A stretch of DNA of 64,000 nt from Epiperipatus broadwayi (GCA_028023455.1 JAQFVV010006738.1:79501-143500); one strand, 5' to 3'; shown: positions 48,881 through 61,915, numbered from the stretch's first letter. The notes: a model not told the origin generated them from the sequence alone. Translations and numbers: made by a program.

Positions 48881-50913
48881 TGTAATGATATATAAATATG
48901 CTGTTACATTAATTTAAAATAAAAACTTTAAGTTCGCAAATAAAAATAAATTTATTAAAAACTAAAAGCTAAATGTGTATACGTATATGTATTCCCACAG
49001 ATGCAAAACTTTAAAAATATTTTTTTTAATAAATTAAAGTATTTGAATGTACTTTGCTATAAAAAAGTACAAGATTTAAAGATAAAATATTTTTTTAAAT
49101 GGAAATGATTGTTTTATAAATTAATTGAAAAGCAAGCTAGCCCTTGGGCTCTTATATACTGTAATTAAAAAGCAGAGGATAAGATAGATAAGAGAATAAA
49201 AAGAATTAGCTTGACCAATGGAAGCACCAAGCCTCAACCCGGACCCGAATGAAAATGATGGATTAGTGATGTTTTGTTGTTCGAATCTGTGTGGATACTA
49301 TAAAAAGAAAAATATTGAAATTAAGGATAGTTTCCAGCTTGCTTTTGTGAGAAGGGCGATAGGATGCACATATCACTCTCTCTCTCAAATGACTGTAATA
49401 CCAGGATTGTTCCAGCTAAGGCTGCCTTTAGATAGACTGGGTTTCAAATAAAGACTCCGTGAAAATTAACACCAGAAACCGGGAGCTCTTCTACCGTAAG
49501 CTATATGAACTGAACAATTGTTAAAATCATAAAATTGGTTAACAACTTTCGTCAAGAGTTGACATGTTTAATAAACAAGCTAACCTAAATTTTGAAGGGA
49601 CTTTTATCTGACTTTTGTAAGTTTTCAGGTCAATTAATAATGTTTAAATTTTTTATGTTTGGCGTTTGATAAAATTCATTTCCATTTTTTTTCTTATTGT
49701 ATAAATTATTTAAATGCATGAAATTTAAGTTGGGTACAGACGTTGCATAGATTTGCTAGTGGTTAATTATGTTGCTGTTTCATATTCGATTGGAATATAT
49801 AGGTCATTGATGTCAGTGTGGCATCTTATGCTGAATGCTATTGGATTTCTTGTAATCCCTCTGCAGTTGACATTATCAATGACTTTGTGTTTTGATCATT
49901 TAGGTTAATTTTGAAATGTTTTTAACCATGAAATCTGTGCAGCCGATCTGTGCTCAACATTATAAAACAAATTTTTATAAAATTTATCTGTGTGAACTTA
50001 TATAAATATGAAATTTAAGTCGGGCGTGAATGGCTATATAGATTTGTAAAATTATATTAATTAATTAGGGGAGGGTAATCTTGGGTTATTTGTTTCATAG
50101 TTAAATTAGGTCAATGGATTGGATATATTGGTGTAATTAGTAGATGTAGTACGAGATTCGCTACGGGAAATTTCGCTGTATATAACACACACTTCCATTT
50201 TGCCTATGGATGGAATCATAAGTCAGCAAAAAAGATTGCCATCACTTCTTATGGAGTTTTTTTTTTATTGTTCTTCTTGCCCGACAGACATCACATTCCT
50301 GTTCTGGGTGAGAAACAATTTCTTCTCTTAACCCTGCTGTTCAGAGGTACATTCCTGTCAGTATGATTTTTGTGCTGCCGTATTTGTGTTACATTGAATA
50401 CATCAATATATCAGATGAATTGATGCCGGTTTGACTGTGAACTTTTGGCCTAAGGTTAAATCAGGGATAGAATATTTTCTTTTCAAATGCAGATCTATGT
50501 AGTCTATTCATACTCGATGATCTTAATAAAAATATTAAATTCATTCATACTAAACAATCTTAAAATAATAATTTAATTTAAAAATTAATATAAAAATCTA
50601 AATAATAAATGTTATTCCTCAAATTTAAAATGATTATATATGTGCGTAAATAAATATTGTTTGTGTATTAATTACTGGCAGTGGCTTTTATTTTTTTATA
50701 TTTAAGATATAAAATAAAGATATAGATTATTATCTCTGCATCTCCATTGAGCTAGTGACAGTGGGCTAATGGTCTAAATATAAAGGAAAGTGGAATCTTA
50801 ACAGTGCATATCTGCCTACTTTATAGATTATTCTAGGTTCAAATGCTTAGGTGGCACCCTTGTAGTGCAGATTGCGGTTAGATTGATTTTTCACTTTCTT
50901 TTGGATCGTTATA
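48881..50913 (+). mobile_element. Solo LTR, 2033 bp, nested in the F2 LTR
   Basis: It is absent from the matching place in F2 LTR copy 1 (near 42936). It starts TGTAATGATA, forming TGTAA...TTACA within 28 bases, and ends CGTTATA, echoing the CGTTACA end of F1. Both flanks are TATAT-rich, compatible with a 5-bp target duplication. An AATAAAG near 49448 could be its polyadenylation signal. A 77-codon plus-strand frame at 49218-49451 has no known domain. Confidence 0.7.
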
Positions 50914-51679
50914 ATATATATCTGTGCTTCATTTATTTTTACTCCCAATTTCAAGAACAAGGTTTGTAAACCCCTTGGGACTTCTTCGGTGCTAGATATT
51001 ATTGCATAGGCTCCACTCTGGCAAAAGTCCAGCCTATGGCAATTCAATAAAGCACATTCATTTTTGTGATCCAACCTTGCCAACATTTGCAGAGAGTCGC
51101 CTTCTTTAGCCGTAAATTGAAGTACCTTCTTGGATCTCAGAATAGATCTCTTCATTGCCATCATACATGTACTGCTCTCCCATATTTCATACTCGCTAAA
51201 GCCTATCAATACTCCTAAATCGTACTGTTACAATTATGCTAAATGGATTGTCATTTTTATATTTTCATTCATACTTTCATATGCACTATTTCTGCCACAA
51301 TTATTGTTTCCTACATTAGCTTCCCACATACGTTCTTATTTCGCAAATGCAAATACTATTTTATTAATTAAATATAATTCCCATTGCCATCAAACTCAAT
51401 GATCTTATGTATTGGTTCAAGTGCTGTTGTTATATTAATGGGGGATTTAAATAAATTTAAATAACTATAATCCAGCACTATTAACAATCTTAGGTATCCC
51501 ATTTAATTTGTTAATTATTGACATATAAATTGGCACATTAGAACCAAGCCATAAATTATTTGTTACTGCAGCATAAATTGAATAAATACACTCATTTTAT
51601 AGTATTATAAGAGAGGTGAATGTCATCTAAGGGAGATAAATACCCATTTCATTTGTATTTTGACACAAATAACATAATC

Positions 51680-51714
<35 letters not shown>

Positions 51715-51718
<4 letters not shown>

Positions 51719-51729
51719 TTATTAAGTTT

Positions 51730-51765
<36 letters not shown>

Positions 51766-51780
51766 TAACTTAATAAATCA
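51715..51780. repeat. AT-centred inverted duplication
   Basis: TGATTTATTAAGTTTACTTT at 51715-51734 and its near-perfect complement at 51761-51780 flank (TA)n. Copy 1 of this LTR (43700-43740) has only the right arm, so the left arm arose after the copies split. Confidence 0.75.
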
Positions 51781-52155
51781 TATATATATATTTCTAAATA
51801 TCAAAGTCATTGTTTCATTTATTGAATAGTAATAATATAGATGTCATATAAAAGGTTTAATTTACTAGTTGATAGAATCTCACTAACAATAATATTCTGT
51901 ACATGAATAAAGTCAAATTAGAGTCTTTTGTGTCATGGCTTTGCAATGCCAGTGGTGAGAGATAAATTAGATCAGTATCATTGGAATTGTTCCTCATAAG
52001 TTGGTAGATCTGGAAAATAGGCAAATAGGGCAGAGTTCATGAGTGTTCCTGACTTATGTATCTTATGCATGATTGGACTCAAGGTACTTTTGCCTAGATG
52101 CTAGATCTTATTATATGAACAGACAAATCGACCACTACAATATATATATATATAT

Positions 52156-54075
52156 ATTGTAATGGATGTTTAAGACACTATTACAAATATTATAGTTTTA
52201 TAGGGGTGAAGAAAAGAAAATAAATTTTTATATAAGGTTTCATTTGTAAAACTTGATTAAAAGTTTTTTTTTAATGCTTGTACAAATATATATGTATGTG
52301 TGTGGGAATTATATTTTAATACCACAGTTATATTTATTTGGGTTTTAATTTTAATTTTGAAAAAAAAAGAAAACTAAGATTTTTTTTTTTTTGTTAAATT
52401 TATGTAAAAGTAAAGTGTACAAATAGATTGCTTTTCAGATTTGGGGATTTAGATTGATAAGGCTAATTAAAAAGAAAGAAAACAAAAAGAAAAGAGTTTT
52501 TCATTAGTTAACTCCTAGATCTATAAAGGGCAATTTATTTTATTAATTAGATAACTATTGTTATCTAGATCGAGAATTTTTAAATTTTAATTAAAAAGGA
52601 AAAGTTTGGTAATTGGTTTACGAGATATGATTCAGATATAACAGGCTGAATCAGGCCATTGGATTATCTGTGACTAGCTTTCAATACTGGCATCAGCTAG
52701 AATACTTGCACCAGCACAAAGAGACAGACACCAACTCTGACAGGAGAATTGCATGATTCCTGCCAAAATACTTGGAAAGAATGATTCCTGCATATTCTGA
52801 AAGCTGATCCAGTAATTATTCTACCTAGAATGAACATTAAACCTACAGCAAGAATATTTTCTTTACCATGATGTGCTAAGCTTCTTGCCAAAACAGATTG
52901 AGGTGTCCTGTGTCTCCATTAACTGCCTACAATGCCATAAGAACCGGCTCCAAAGAAACCACTAACCAACTCACCCAAGCCTATCGTCAGTGAATCCAGA
53001 GCAACAAACTAACCTAAGAAGTCTAGTGCACTAGCATTGAAATAAATTATTAAGGTACCTTACATTTTTGCAATTTAAATAATGTTATCTTAGATTTGTT
53101 CCCTTTTTAAATATAAATGTTTTTTTAAAGTTATATCTTATGTAATTCGATTTCTTTGTGTTTGATTTTTTTTTTTTAATGAGTGCTAGTTTCAAACCTA
53201 TTACTGTCCATCCTATTTAAGTATTAGTAAGTAGGATAGTAGTTTATTTATAATCCCACATTCTTTTTTTTATAGAAAGCAGTCTGGATTATTACAGACT
53301 ATTTTAATTGACTTCTAGCTCCTGTCTTATTTTATTATTAGTTCTCCTTATGTCATGAAACTTTAATATAAGAGTTCTTAGTTTTATTTCTTCAAGCTTC
53401 CAATTCATTTATTAGGGGCACGTACAATCGTTTTAACCCTCTCAATAGGTAGATCGTGAGCTCCTAGCCTGTCTCACTCAGAGGGAGGTCAATCGATTGA
53501 AAGTAATAACTTTCAACACTCTTTTTATTATTATTAATGTTTTGGAAGCTACTTTCGCATTTCTTTGGTTTCGACATAAGCTTACATAAATGTCAAATAC
53601 AGAGATTCAGCCATTTTCTAACTATGGGTTATAAGCAGGAAGCTAACCTCCTTTTTTTTATGTGAGATCATGGAATACTTACTAATACTTCTGCTACTGT
53701 CAGTATTTTGCACTCTTTCATGCATAGAAAATTGCTCTCAAAGCCATGTAAAATATTTAAATTTAACTTTGACGTATGTTTGTGTAGTACATATTTTAAG
53801 TGTACTTTAAAAATTATTATTTAGATTTATGTTTATTTAATCATACTTTTAATAAAATTATTTATTTATTCATCTACTTAGTTGATTTTGTTTTCTGTTG
53901 CTACCTTTCCAACTCACTGAACAAAATATAGATCTTATTTGCTTGATTGAGCTAGTCCAGCGCATTTGATTCGCATATCCTGTAACCCCTTAAAAATAAA
54001 TGTCTAGTTCCAAATTTCGAACAAGTGGCGCCCCGGTGGTCAGTTTATGCGAGTCTAAAGTGTTTGTTCAGTATG
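52156..54075 (+). repeat. F3 5' LTR, about 1.92 kb
   Basis: It starts TGTAATGG and forms a 28-base palindrome with CTATTACA (the second LTR has the perfect CCATTACA). The end, near TTCAGTAT, was set by comparison with the second LTR. It contains AATAAA-type signals near its 3' part (54994-style text CCTTAAAAATAAATG at about 53990). Confidence 0.65.
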
Positions 54076-54090
54076 TAGGATAGTATTTTT

Positions 54091-54108
54091 TGGCGCAACC
54101 AAACATGG
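54091..54108 (+). promoter_or_regulatory. F3 primer binding site, probable
   Basis: TGGCGCAACCAAACATGG lies about 15 bases after the LTR end and starts TGGCGC like the F1 site. A second TGGCGCCCCGGTGGTCAG at about 54031 sits inside the repeated LTR, so it is less likely to be the site. Confidence 0.5.
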
Positions 54109-54477
54109 AACCAATATTAAAACTTTACATGAGATGTTTTGTTCGGATGGTTGGGAAAAATAAACAGAAACGGTAGGCGAAAATAGGTGAAATAAAGTTA
54201 GTGGTAGAATAGAAGTTGATGGAAAGATGCAGGAAGTTTCAGATCTGTCTGTATTTAATGTTTTGATATTCAAAAAGAGTTTATTAATTAGTTCGACGTT
54301 CGTAAAGTTTTTAAAAAAAGTAAAGAGTTTAAGTTTGCTTTGTAAAAATAAAATAAAGTTAGCTGTTGAAGATTAAATAAATAATAATAAAAAAATGTTA
54401 ATAAACAGATTTAAAAAAAAAGTTCAGTTGGTAATTTGGAATAAAAAAAATTAAGATTTAATGGAGCTAAGTTTATT
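54109..54477 (+). other. F3 5' leader
   Basis: About 370 AT-rich bases between the primer site and gag. No gene seen. Confidence 0.5.
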
Positions 54478-55796
54478 TTGAAAATGGAAGCTAAAGAAGA
54501 AAGCGATAGAGAGGCAGGTTGGGAAGAGACCCCAGTTTCATTTAAACACCCCCAGATAGTAGAAAAAGAAGAAAGCGAGACACAGATGATGATGAAGATG
54601 ATGTTGAAGTTGATAATAAAAATGAAACAAAATCAGCAAGCTGAGATGAAAGAAATACGACAGGAGTTACTGGAAATGAAACAAAATATAACAAAACAAA
54701 ATATAGAAATAAAACGGAGTCAACAAACAATACTGGAGGAGCTGAGAGCAGAAATGAAAGGAATGAGACAGGAAATATGGAAGAAAGTTGACAAAAATCA
54801 GGCAGCTATAGAAGTCATAGAGAAAAATAGGAATAAGGAGGTTCAGGAAGTTGAAATAGTAAAGGAAGAGATGAAAGAAGTAAAAGATGAGGTACAGCAA
54901 GATAGTGTTAGGACAGGTAGTTTAGAAATAAAGATGGTGCAGGTAGAAGGGATGTGCAAGGAATGGATAGACATACATAAAACAACACAAGTAGAATTGG
55001 AGGTGTTAAAGGAAGGAGGAATTCAGAGAGAAATAGATCTGAGGGTTGATGGTGTCAGAAAATTAGAAAAGATGTTTCAAGGCATAGAGGAAAGTAAGGA
55101 TAATTTGAAAACAAGTGCAACAAACGTGTAGTGATATGATAAAAGGACTCGAATATAGGCTAGCTGGGATAGAGAATAAACATAGGGCATTCTATACTGA
55201 AAACAAACAGTATGAAACAGAAAATGAATATAGAGAGTCAGGAAGTAAAAGACAGGAGGGGCCCTCCAGTATATTCTTGGAAAAACAATTCCTAATAGAA
55301 ATGTTCAAGGCTGAGGTGGGAGAAAGCCCATTAAAACATTTAGGAACTTTAACTAACATGTTTCATGTCTAAGACTGGCCGGAAAGGGATAAAGTTACAA
55401 TCACTAGTAACTACCTTTGAGAAACAGCCTGAGGAATATAGGCACACCCTTTTAAGAACATTTTGGAGTGAAGCCAGACAGGATGGGATACTCTATAAAA
55501 TATCCCATGAAAGATATCCCAGCGTCCGCGGTGAAACATACACGCAATTTTTTTATAGACAAGTAGTGAGACTCAAGGCATTAACGGCATTTCCATTGTC
55601 CGACGATCAAGTCACAAGGACTATCTGGCATAATATGCCACCAGACATACAACAAATGATGTTAAATAATAATGGGCGGTCGGTAGAAGAAATGGCGGAA
55701 TTTTTAATAGCTGTAGATTTTGGCAATGTTACAAGAGAACCTGTAGACAGGTTCAGAAAATTAGATTATACTTACCAAACTCTCCATAAGAAGTAA
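54478..55796 (+). pseudogene. F3 gag-like gene, two frameshifts and a missing WW motif
   Basis: It starts MKMEAKEESDREAGWEET, and GWEETPVSFK parallels the F1 gag start. A long Glu/Lys/Gln coiled coil reaches about 55110. The frame shifts near 55115-55131 and again near 55365 (stop after NMFHV). The capsid-type region shows EMFKAEVGESPLKHLGTL-like text, LLRTFWSEARQDGILYKISH, ETYTQFFYRQVVRL and HNMPPDIQQMM. The Trp-Trp segment seen in F1 and F2 between these parts is deleted here. It ends at TLHKK. Not functional as it stands. Confidence 0.75.
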
Positions 55797-56256
55797 CCGC
55801 CTGACCGAGCATAAGTGATATTGATCGGATGTGATGCTAAAAACACACACACACACAAAGGATTGTAATTGGACTACGAGTTGAGAATAGAAATTTATTT
55901 CAATGTAGGTGATAAGCCTGAATAAATTTTGTAAATAATATTATATAATTACAACTATATATGTGTATGATAAACAATATTACATTTTGATATTTTAAAT
56001 TCTGTTCATTTTTATTTAATAAAATGTATAGTGGTTATCGTAATTGTATTACTTTGTTGTAAATAGTTATTTTAATAGATCGCCAGTATATTCCTGAAAA
56101 TTTATGTTACTTACAAATGATTTAAAATAGTATTCGTTAGGGTAGTCGGACGGATTAGATTTTTTTTTTAAAGTGAAAACAAAGTTAGAGAAAACTGGTT
56201 AGTGGTAGGCAGAGCAAAGTCAACTAAGTTTTTTTTTGTGATGATGGAGAGGCAGT
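55797..56256 (+). other. F3 3' internal part and polypurine tract
   Basis: AT-rich non-coding sequence. Just before the second LTR it reads GATGATGGAGAGGCAGT, a purine-rich tract fit to prime the plus strand. No pol domain. Confidence 0.55.
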
Positions 56257-58140
56257 TGTAATGGATGTTTAAGACACCATTACAAAAATTATAGTTTTAT
56301 AGGGGTGAAGAAAATAAAATAAATTTTTATATAAGGTTTCGTTTGTAAAACTTGATTAAAAGTTTTTTTTTAATGCTTGTATGTATGTGCGTGGGAATTA
56401 TATTTTAATACCACAGTTATATTTGGTTTTTAATTTTAATTTTGAAAAAAAAAAGAAAACTAAGATTTTTTTTTTTTGTTAAATTTATGTAAAAGTAAAG
56501 TGTACAAATAGATTGCTTTTCAGATTTGGGGATTTAAATTGATAAGGCTAATTAAAAAGAAAGAAAACAAAAAGAAAAGAGTTTTTCATTAGTTAATTCC
56601 TAGATCTGTAAAGGGCAATTTATTTCATTAATTAGATAACTATTGTTATCTAGATCAAGAATTTTTAAATTTTAATTAAAAAGAAAAAGTTTGGTAATTG
56701 GTTATATGAGATATGATTCAGATATAACAGGCTGAATCAGGCTATTGGATTATCTGTGACTAGCTTTCAATACTGGCATCAGCTAGAATACTTGCACCAG
56801 CACAAAGAGACAGACACCAACTCTGACAGGAGAATTGCACGATTCCTGCATATTCTGAAAGCTGATCCAGTAATTATTCTACCTAGAATGAACATTAAAC
56901 TTATAACAAAAATATTTTCTTTACCATGATGTGCTAAGTTTCTCACCAGGACAGGTTTGGACCTCATGTGTCTCCATTAACTTCCTACAATGCCATAAGA
57001 ACCGGCTCCAAAGAAACCACTAACCAACTCGCCCAAGTCTACCGTCAGTGAATCCAGAGCAATGGACTAACCTAAGAAGTCTAGTGCACTAGCATTGAAA
57101 TAAATTATTAAGGTACCTTACATTTTTGCAATTTAAATAATGTTATCTTAGATTTGTTCCCTTTTTAAATATAAATGTTTTTTTTTAAAGTTATATCTTA
57201 TGTAATTCGATTTCTTTGTGCTTGATTTTTTTTTTTTTTTTTTTAACGAGTGCTAGTTTCAAACCTATTACTGTCCATCCTATTTAAGTCTTAGTAAGTA
57301 GGATAGTAGTTTATTTATAATCTCACATTCTTTTTTTATAGAAAGCAGTCTGGATATTACAGACTATTTTAATTGACTTCTGGCTCGTGACCCATTTTAT
57401 TATTAGTTCTCCTTATGTCGTGAAACTTTATTATAATAGTTCTTAGTTTTATTTCTTCAAGCTTCCAATTCATTTATTAGGGGCACGTACGATCATTTTA
57501 ACCCTCTCAATAGGTAGATTGTGAGCTCCTAGCCTGCCTCACTCAGAGGGAGGTCAATCGATTGAAAGTAATAACTTTCAACACTCTTTTTATTATTATT
57601 AATGTTTTCGAAGCTACTTTCGCATTTCTTCGGTTTTGACATAAGCTTACATAAATGTCAAATATGAAGATTCAGCCTTTTTCTAATTATGGGTTATAAG
57701 CAGGAAGCTAACCTCCCTTTTCTTACGTGAGATCACGGAATACTTACTAATACTTCTGCTACTGTCAGTATTTTGCACTCTTTCACGCACAGAAAATCGC
57801 TCTCAAAGCCATATAAAATATTTAAATTTAATTTTGATGTATGTTTGTGTAGTATATATTTTAAGTGTGCTTTAAAAATTATTATTTAGATTTATGTTTA
57901 TTTAGTCATACTTTTAATAAAATTATTTATTTATTCATCTACTTTGTTGATTTTGTTTTCTATTGCTACCTTTCCAACTCACTGAACAAAACATAGATCT
58001 CATTTGCTTGATTGAGCTAGTCCGGCGCATTCGATTCGCATATCCTGTAGCCCCTTAAAAATAAATGTCTAGTTCCAAATTTCGGACTAGTGGCACCCTG
58101 GCGGTCAGTTTATGTGAGTCTAAAGCTTTTGTCCGGTATA
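56257..58140 (+). repeat. F3 3' LTR, about 1.88 kb
   Basis: It starts TGTAATGG with the perfect partner CCATTACA 12 bases on (56257-56284). It matches the 5' LTR along its length and ends near CCGGTATA, where (AT)n begins. Confidence 0.7.
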
Positions 58141-61003
58141 ATATATATATATATAAGCACATGTATATCAATAATTAAAACAGAAAATAATCACAACTAT
58201 AAATTATTAACATCTAGGTAAACTTTCCGTTCAATGTACCAGATTCATGAAGAAGCACTGGCAATATTAACAGCTGATCATCCTTTCCATATGACAATTA
58301 AAAGATAGTTAACTATATCAGTCTAAACACAGCAAGTCTGTTGCACTGCACTGACGGCTGTCTCCACTATTAATAATTTATTGTATATTAACTGAGTTTT
58401 GCATTTATACATATAATCATTATTGTAATAATGAAATGAATTGAAGTTATAAGAAATAATTTAATTCATCATCAATTACATTATTTTCTATACTATTCTA
58501 TACATTACCAATATATATGAAAATAACTCACCTCCATAAATCACTTATTTTGGACCAAAAATTTAGTTATATTAGTCGTTTTTGAAGGGTCTGTTAATAT
58601 CAACATAGCAATATGATTTTCATTTAAATACTACTAATTCGATCTAATATATGTTAACTTAGAATGTCAAAGTTAGCTTATTATTTAATATAGCCTATTT
58701 CCATAGGCTCCTAAATACATAAGGCAGAGCTATATATAATTCTTTTCCTTACAAAGAATATTGTATGCATAAATATAGAATTATGAATAAACTATTAATT
58801 ATTACTGTAAATACGAAATGGATTGAAATAAAATCAAATCTGCAACTTATCAACTAACACATTTTCTATTTTTTCTAAACCACTACAAATAATTAATTAT
58901 TTATTCATTCCTATATACAAGACATTTTGTAAAAAAAAAAAAAATCATCCGCTAATGCTATGTTCAATTTTAAAATCAAATAGATTAGCGGTATTCAAAT
59001 AACATTCCTATAATTGTAGACTGAATGTTGTTTGAAACATAATTGGTAATACTGTTTTTGGTCCTTCATAACTTTTACGGTATTGGTAACAGTGAATATT
59101 TAATATCGATTCAATTTCTTATAAATAAAAAAATAAATATATAGATAGGCACATTGTTAGAATATAGTTATTTAAATGGATAGATAAATAAATAAAGTGG
59201 TAATTAATAACTAAATAAGTTAATAATTTATTATAAAATATGTTGATTTTTTTAAATGTGTGCAATTTAAAGAATTTAGATAAATATAAAAGCAGTAATG
59301 ATTATTATTTAAAAAAAACAGTTAAATGAAATAAACATTTTGAAAGAAAAGTAGAAAGAAAATAAATAATGAATTGAGATAATGAATATAAATTAAAAAA
59401 ACATGTTAAGAGAGAATCACTAATATGTTAATGTTTTTTTTTCTATACTATTATTATTTAAAAAACAACAATAGACACAAATTAGAATTACTTTCTACTG
59501 CCGGAGGCGGAGGAAAAGCTAGAAAAAAAGTAAAACGAGAATTCATTACATAAATAATACAATGATACAAAGTATCGTCTTAATTATTTATATAATTTAA
59601 TCATTATAATTTATTCAACATACAATCAGATATAAATTATAAATAAAAGATATATATATATAATCAGGCATAAATGGAAGTAATAATATTGTTTAAGAAA
59701 TTGTCCACAAGCATCTATAATTAATAAATAACTAATCAGTCTTAGTAATGCATAGGAAAACTAATATCTGCCTCATTAAATACAATATTTTATACTGACG
59801 ATGTTCTATTTACTGGACTATTATATGCGGGAGGGGGTGCTTTTTAATACATCGATATGTGCCGACTATTTATTACTTCATTTGCTTGTGTAGTGTTAGA
59901 TTAACCCAATTCTTTACATAAGGTTAAACGTGCTTTGATAATATGTCTTGGTTATATTATTTCTACATGTTTAAATATATGTATATATCAAAAATACATG
60001 GGCATCTCCCTACCTGAAAATTCAAATACAAAATCTTCAAATCGTTCTCCCAGACATTACTTTTACGGCAATGCCCTCTGTTTATAAATATAAAGTCTGA
60101 ACATAAAACAGCAAGACTCAAAAGAAGTGGATCATGCTGTTTCATTTCAGAGTTTACTATCTCAGAGTGGAAAATTCCAGAGTTCAATGTTTTTTAATTA
60201 TATATTTAAAAAGCATTTAGTAAAAGCAAATTCCATACTGCCTTAGAATTTCATATTACTTGGGAAATAGATTATATTTTAGAATAAGTTAATGCTATAC
60301 CTCTACTATTAATGTATATGGATATGTAATGTTCTACAATATGAGGGATTAGACTGATGTAATGTCTACATGGATATGACTATAATATCAAATCCAGCAA
60401 GTTTGTGCATTCCATGGTCAGGTTTTCAGTGAAATGAACAATTGAATAGTTGATTGAGAAGTTGGAAGAGTGAGAAGATGGAATTACTATGTTAATAAAA
60501 ATGAAGCACTGATTGTATATATTTGTAAGAGATTTCCCTCACTTCAAAAGTCCAATGCTTTGAATATAAAAGAACAGAAAATATCACTATTAAGCTTTGT
60601 ATCTTTTTATAATTTGTTTTTGTTTTAAGAGTATGTGCAATAACACATATACTCATTTATATTTCAAAATTCTGTGATTTCACTTTTTCAATATGTTTTA
60701 GTTTAAAATAATTTTCTTTTGATGCTTATTTTTTTCTTTACAGTAATTAAAAGCAAGCAAAGTTTTAATCTATTTATAATGTGATGCACTGTAACTTCTT
60801 AAACATAGTCAGGAATCCCTCAACAACTATGCAATGAAGTCAGGAATCTCTCAACAACTATAACCAGAGAAACCTATTATTCACTTTAACTTCCCTTTCC
60901 ATTCCCCACCCTAATTATGAAAAAAAAATTTCCATAATTTGCTCCATCCCATTTCCACAACATAATCTTTGTCAACTCTTTGGCCTTTATATCTAAATCC
61001 CCC
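58141..61003. other. AT-rich sequence, no gene recognised
   Basis: Starts with (AT)n. A small GC-richer patch (GCCGGAGGCGGAGG) lies near 59500. Short frames such as 59963-60187 minus have no known domain. Confidence 0.6.
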
Positions 61004-61915
61004 TTATCTTTCCCCCAAATCCAGCTTAAAAACCAATACCCCACGTTCTGTATAATCACTTAGTTCATATTTGTTTTTCCATAACTTTATTATTTGTACC
61101 CTTTCTGCTTTCAAGCATTTACATTCAATTAACAGGTGCCTATTATTTTCTATGCTTTCCTTATACAATTTGCAGACTAAATCACCCATATTTTTCCATT
61201 TAAGTGTATATTCTCTTGTTGCAAAAGATCCTGTTCAAGCCTTAAACAATAAATTACTTTCCTTGCTATTATCATAAATTAACTCACACCCAAGTTCATT
61301 TACTTCTATATATATTTAAACCCTTTTTACACTCCATACTAGTTCTCCATCTCTCCAACTCCCTATTCTTTACCAATGCATCTATTCTTTTTTCCCATTC
61401 ATTACCACTATAACACTCAACAATCCTTGTAACACAATCATCCCATCTTTTATACAAGTATACTGATATAATTTCATTATCCAAATCTTTTGCATACCGC
61501 ATTAACTTTCTCACCCATCTTGTTGCCTGTCCTTTACTCATAACCCAATTAAATACTATTTTGGCTATTTTTTATTATCCATAAACTGCAACCTACCAAA
61601 CATTTTCATTTTACTTTTTGCATCTCTCATATAAAAACTTGACCATTCCATTTCTCCTTGAATTGCCTCTTTTGCTGTCCACACATGTGCATCTAATAAA
61701 TGTCTTCCTCCTTCCCTTTGTACTTTTTCTAAGTAATCTAATATATCTTTACTAACACATATCACATCATTACCATATGTTAACCCAGCTACTGCAACTC
61801 CCTTCCATACAATTCTAGCTACATCATATTTATTATATGAAAACACTGCTAATTTCTTTATCAATCCCTTTCTTTCTTTGCTTCATTTAACAATTTTTTC
61901 TCCCATTCATTCCAA
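61004..61915 (-). pseudogene. LINE carboxy-terminal half, frameshifted
   Basis: In order on the minus strand: KGVAVAGLTYGNDVICVSKD and LEKVQREGGRHLLDAHVWTA (61565-61864), the region that follows LINE reverse transcriptase; then RKLMRYAKDLDNEIISVYLY (61296-61541); then the finger-like CKLYKESIENNRHLLIEC (61004-61189). The parts lie in different frames, so at least two frameshifts occurred. Coding similarity may extend to about 61915 (WNEWEKKLLNEAKKER). The catalytic part of reverse transcriptase is missing. It resembles the fragment at 9283-9640 in its Cys/His pattern but is not the same family. Confidence 0.6.

Larger units (their letters stand above)
46862..52139 (+). repeat. F2 LTR copy 2, split by a solo LTR
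   Basis: It starts TGAAGCAGAATCTGA and ends CCACTACA at 52139, close to the complement of its start (TGAAGTGG gives CCACTTCA). With 48881-50913 removed it is about 3.24 kb and matches copy 1 throughout with small changes. Short minus-strand frames, such as at 50847-51209 and 42926-43117, recur in both copies but carry no known domain. Confidence 0.65.
52156..58140 (+). mobile_element. LTR retrotransposon family F3, gag only, both LTRs present
   Basis: About 6.0 kb: LTRs 52156-54075 and 56257-58140, a TGGCGC site after the first LTR, a broken gag, and a purine-rich tract before the second LTR. Internal length is 2.2 kb and codes only for gag. Flanks are (AT)n on both sides, so the target duplication cannot be read. 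The LTRs differ by scattered changes, so it is older than F1. Confidence 0.8.

Noticed and set aside
49218-49451. A 77-codon frame in the solo LTR
   Set aside because: Balanced composition but no domain, and it lies inside an LTR; kept only as a remark.
54031-54048. TGGCGCCCCGGTGGTCAG as the F3 primer binding site
   Set aside because: The matching text is present in the 3' LTR too (near 58091), so it is inside the LTR. The site at 54091 fits better.
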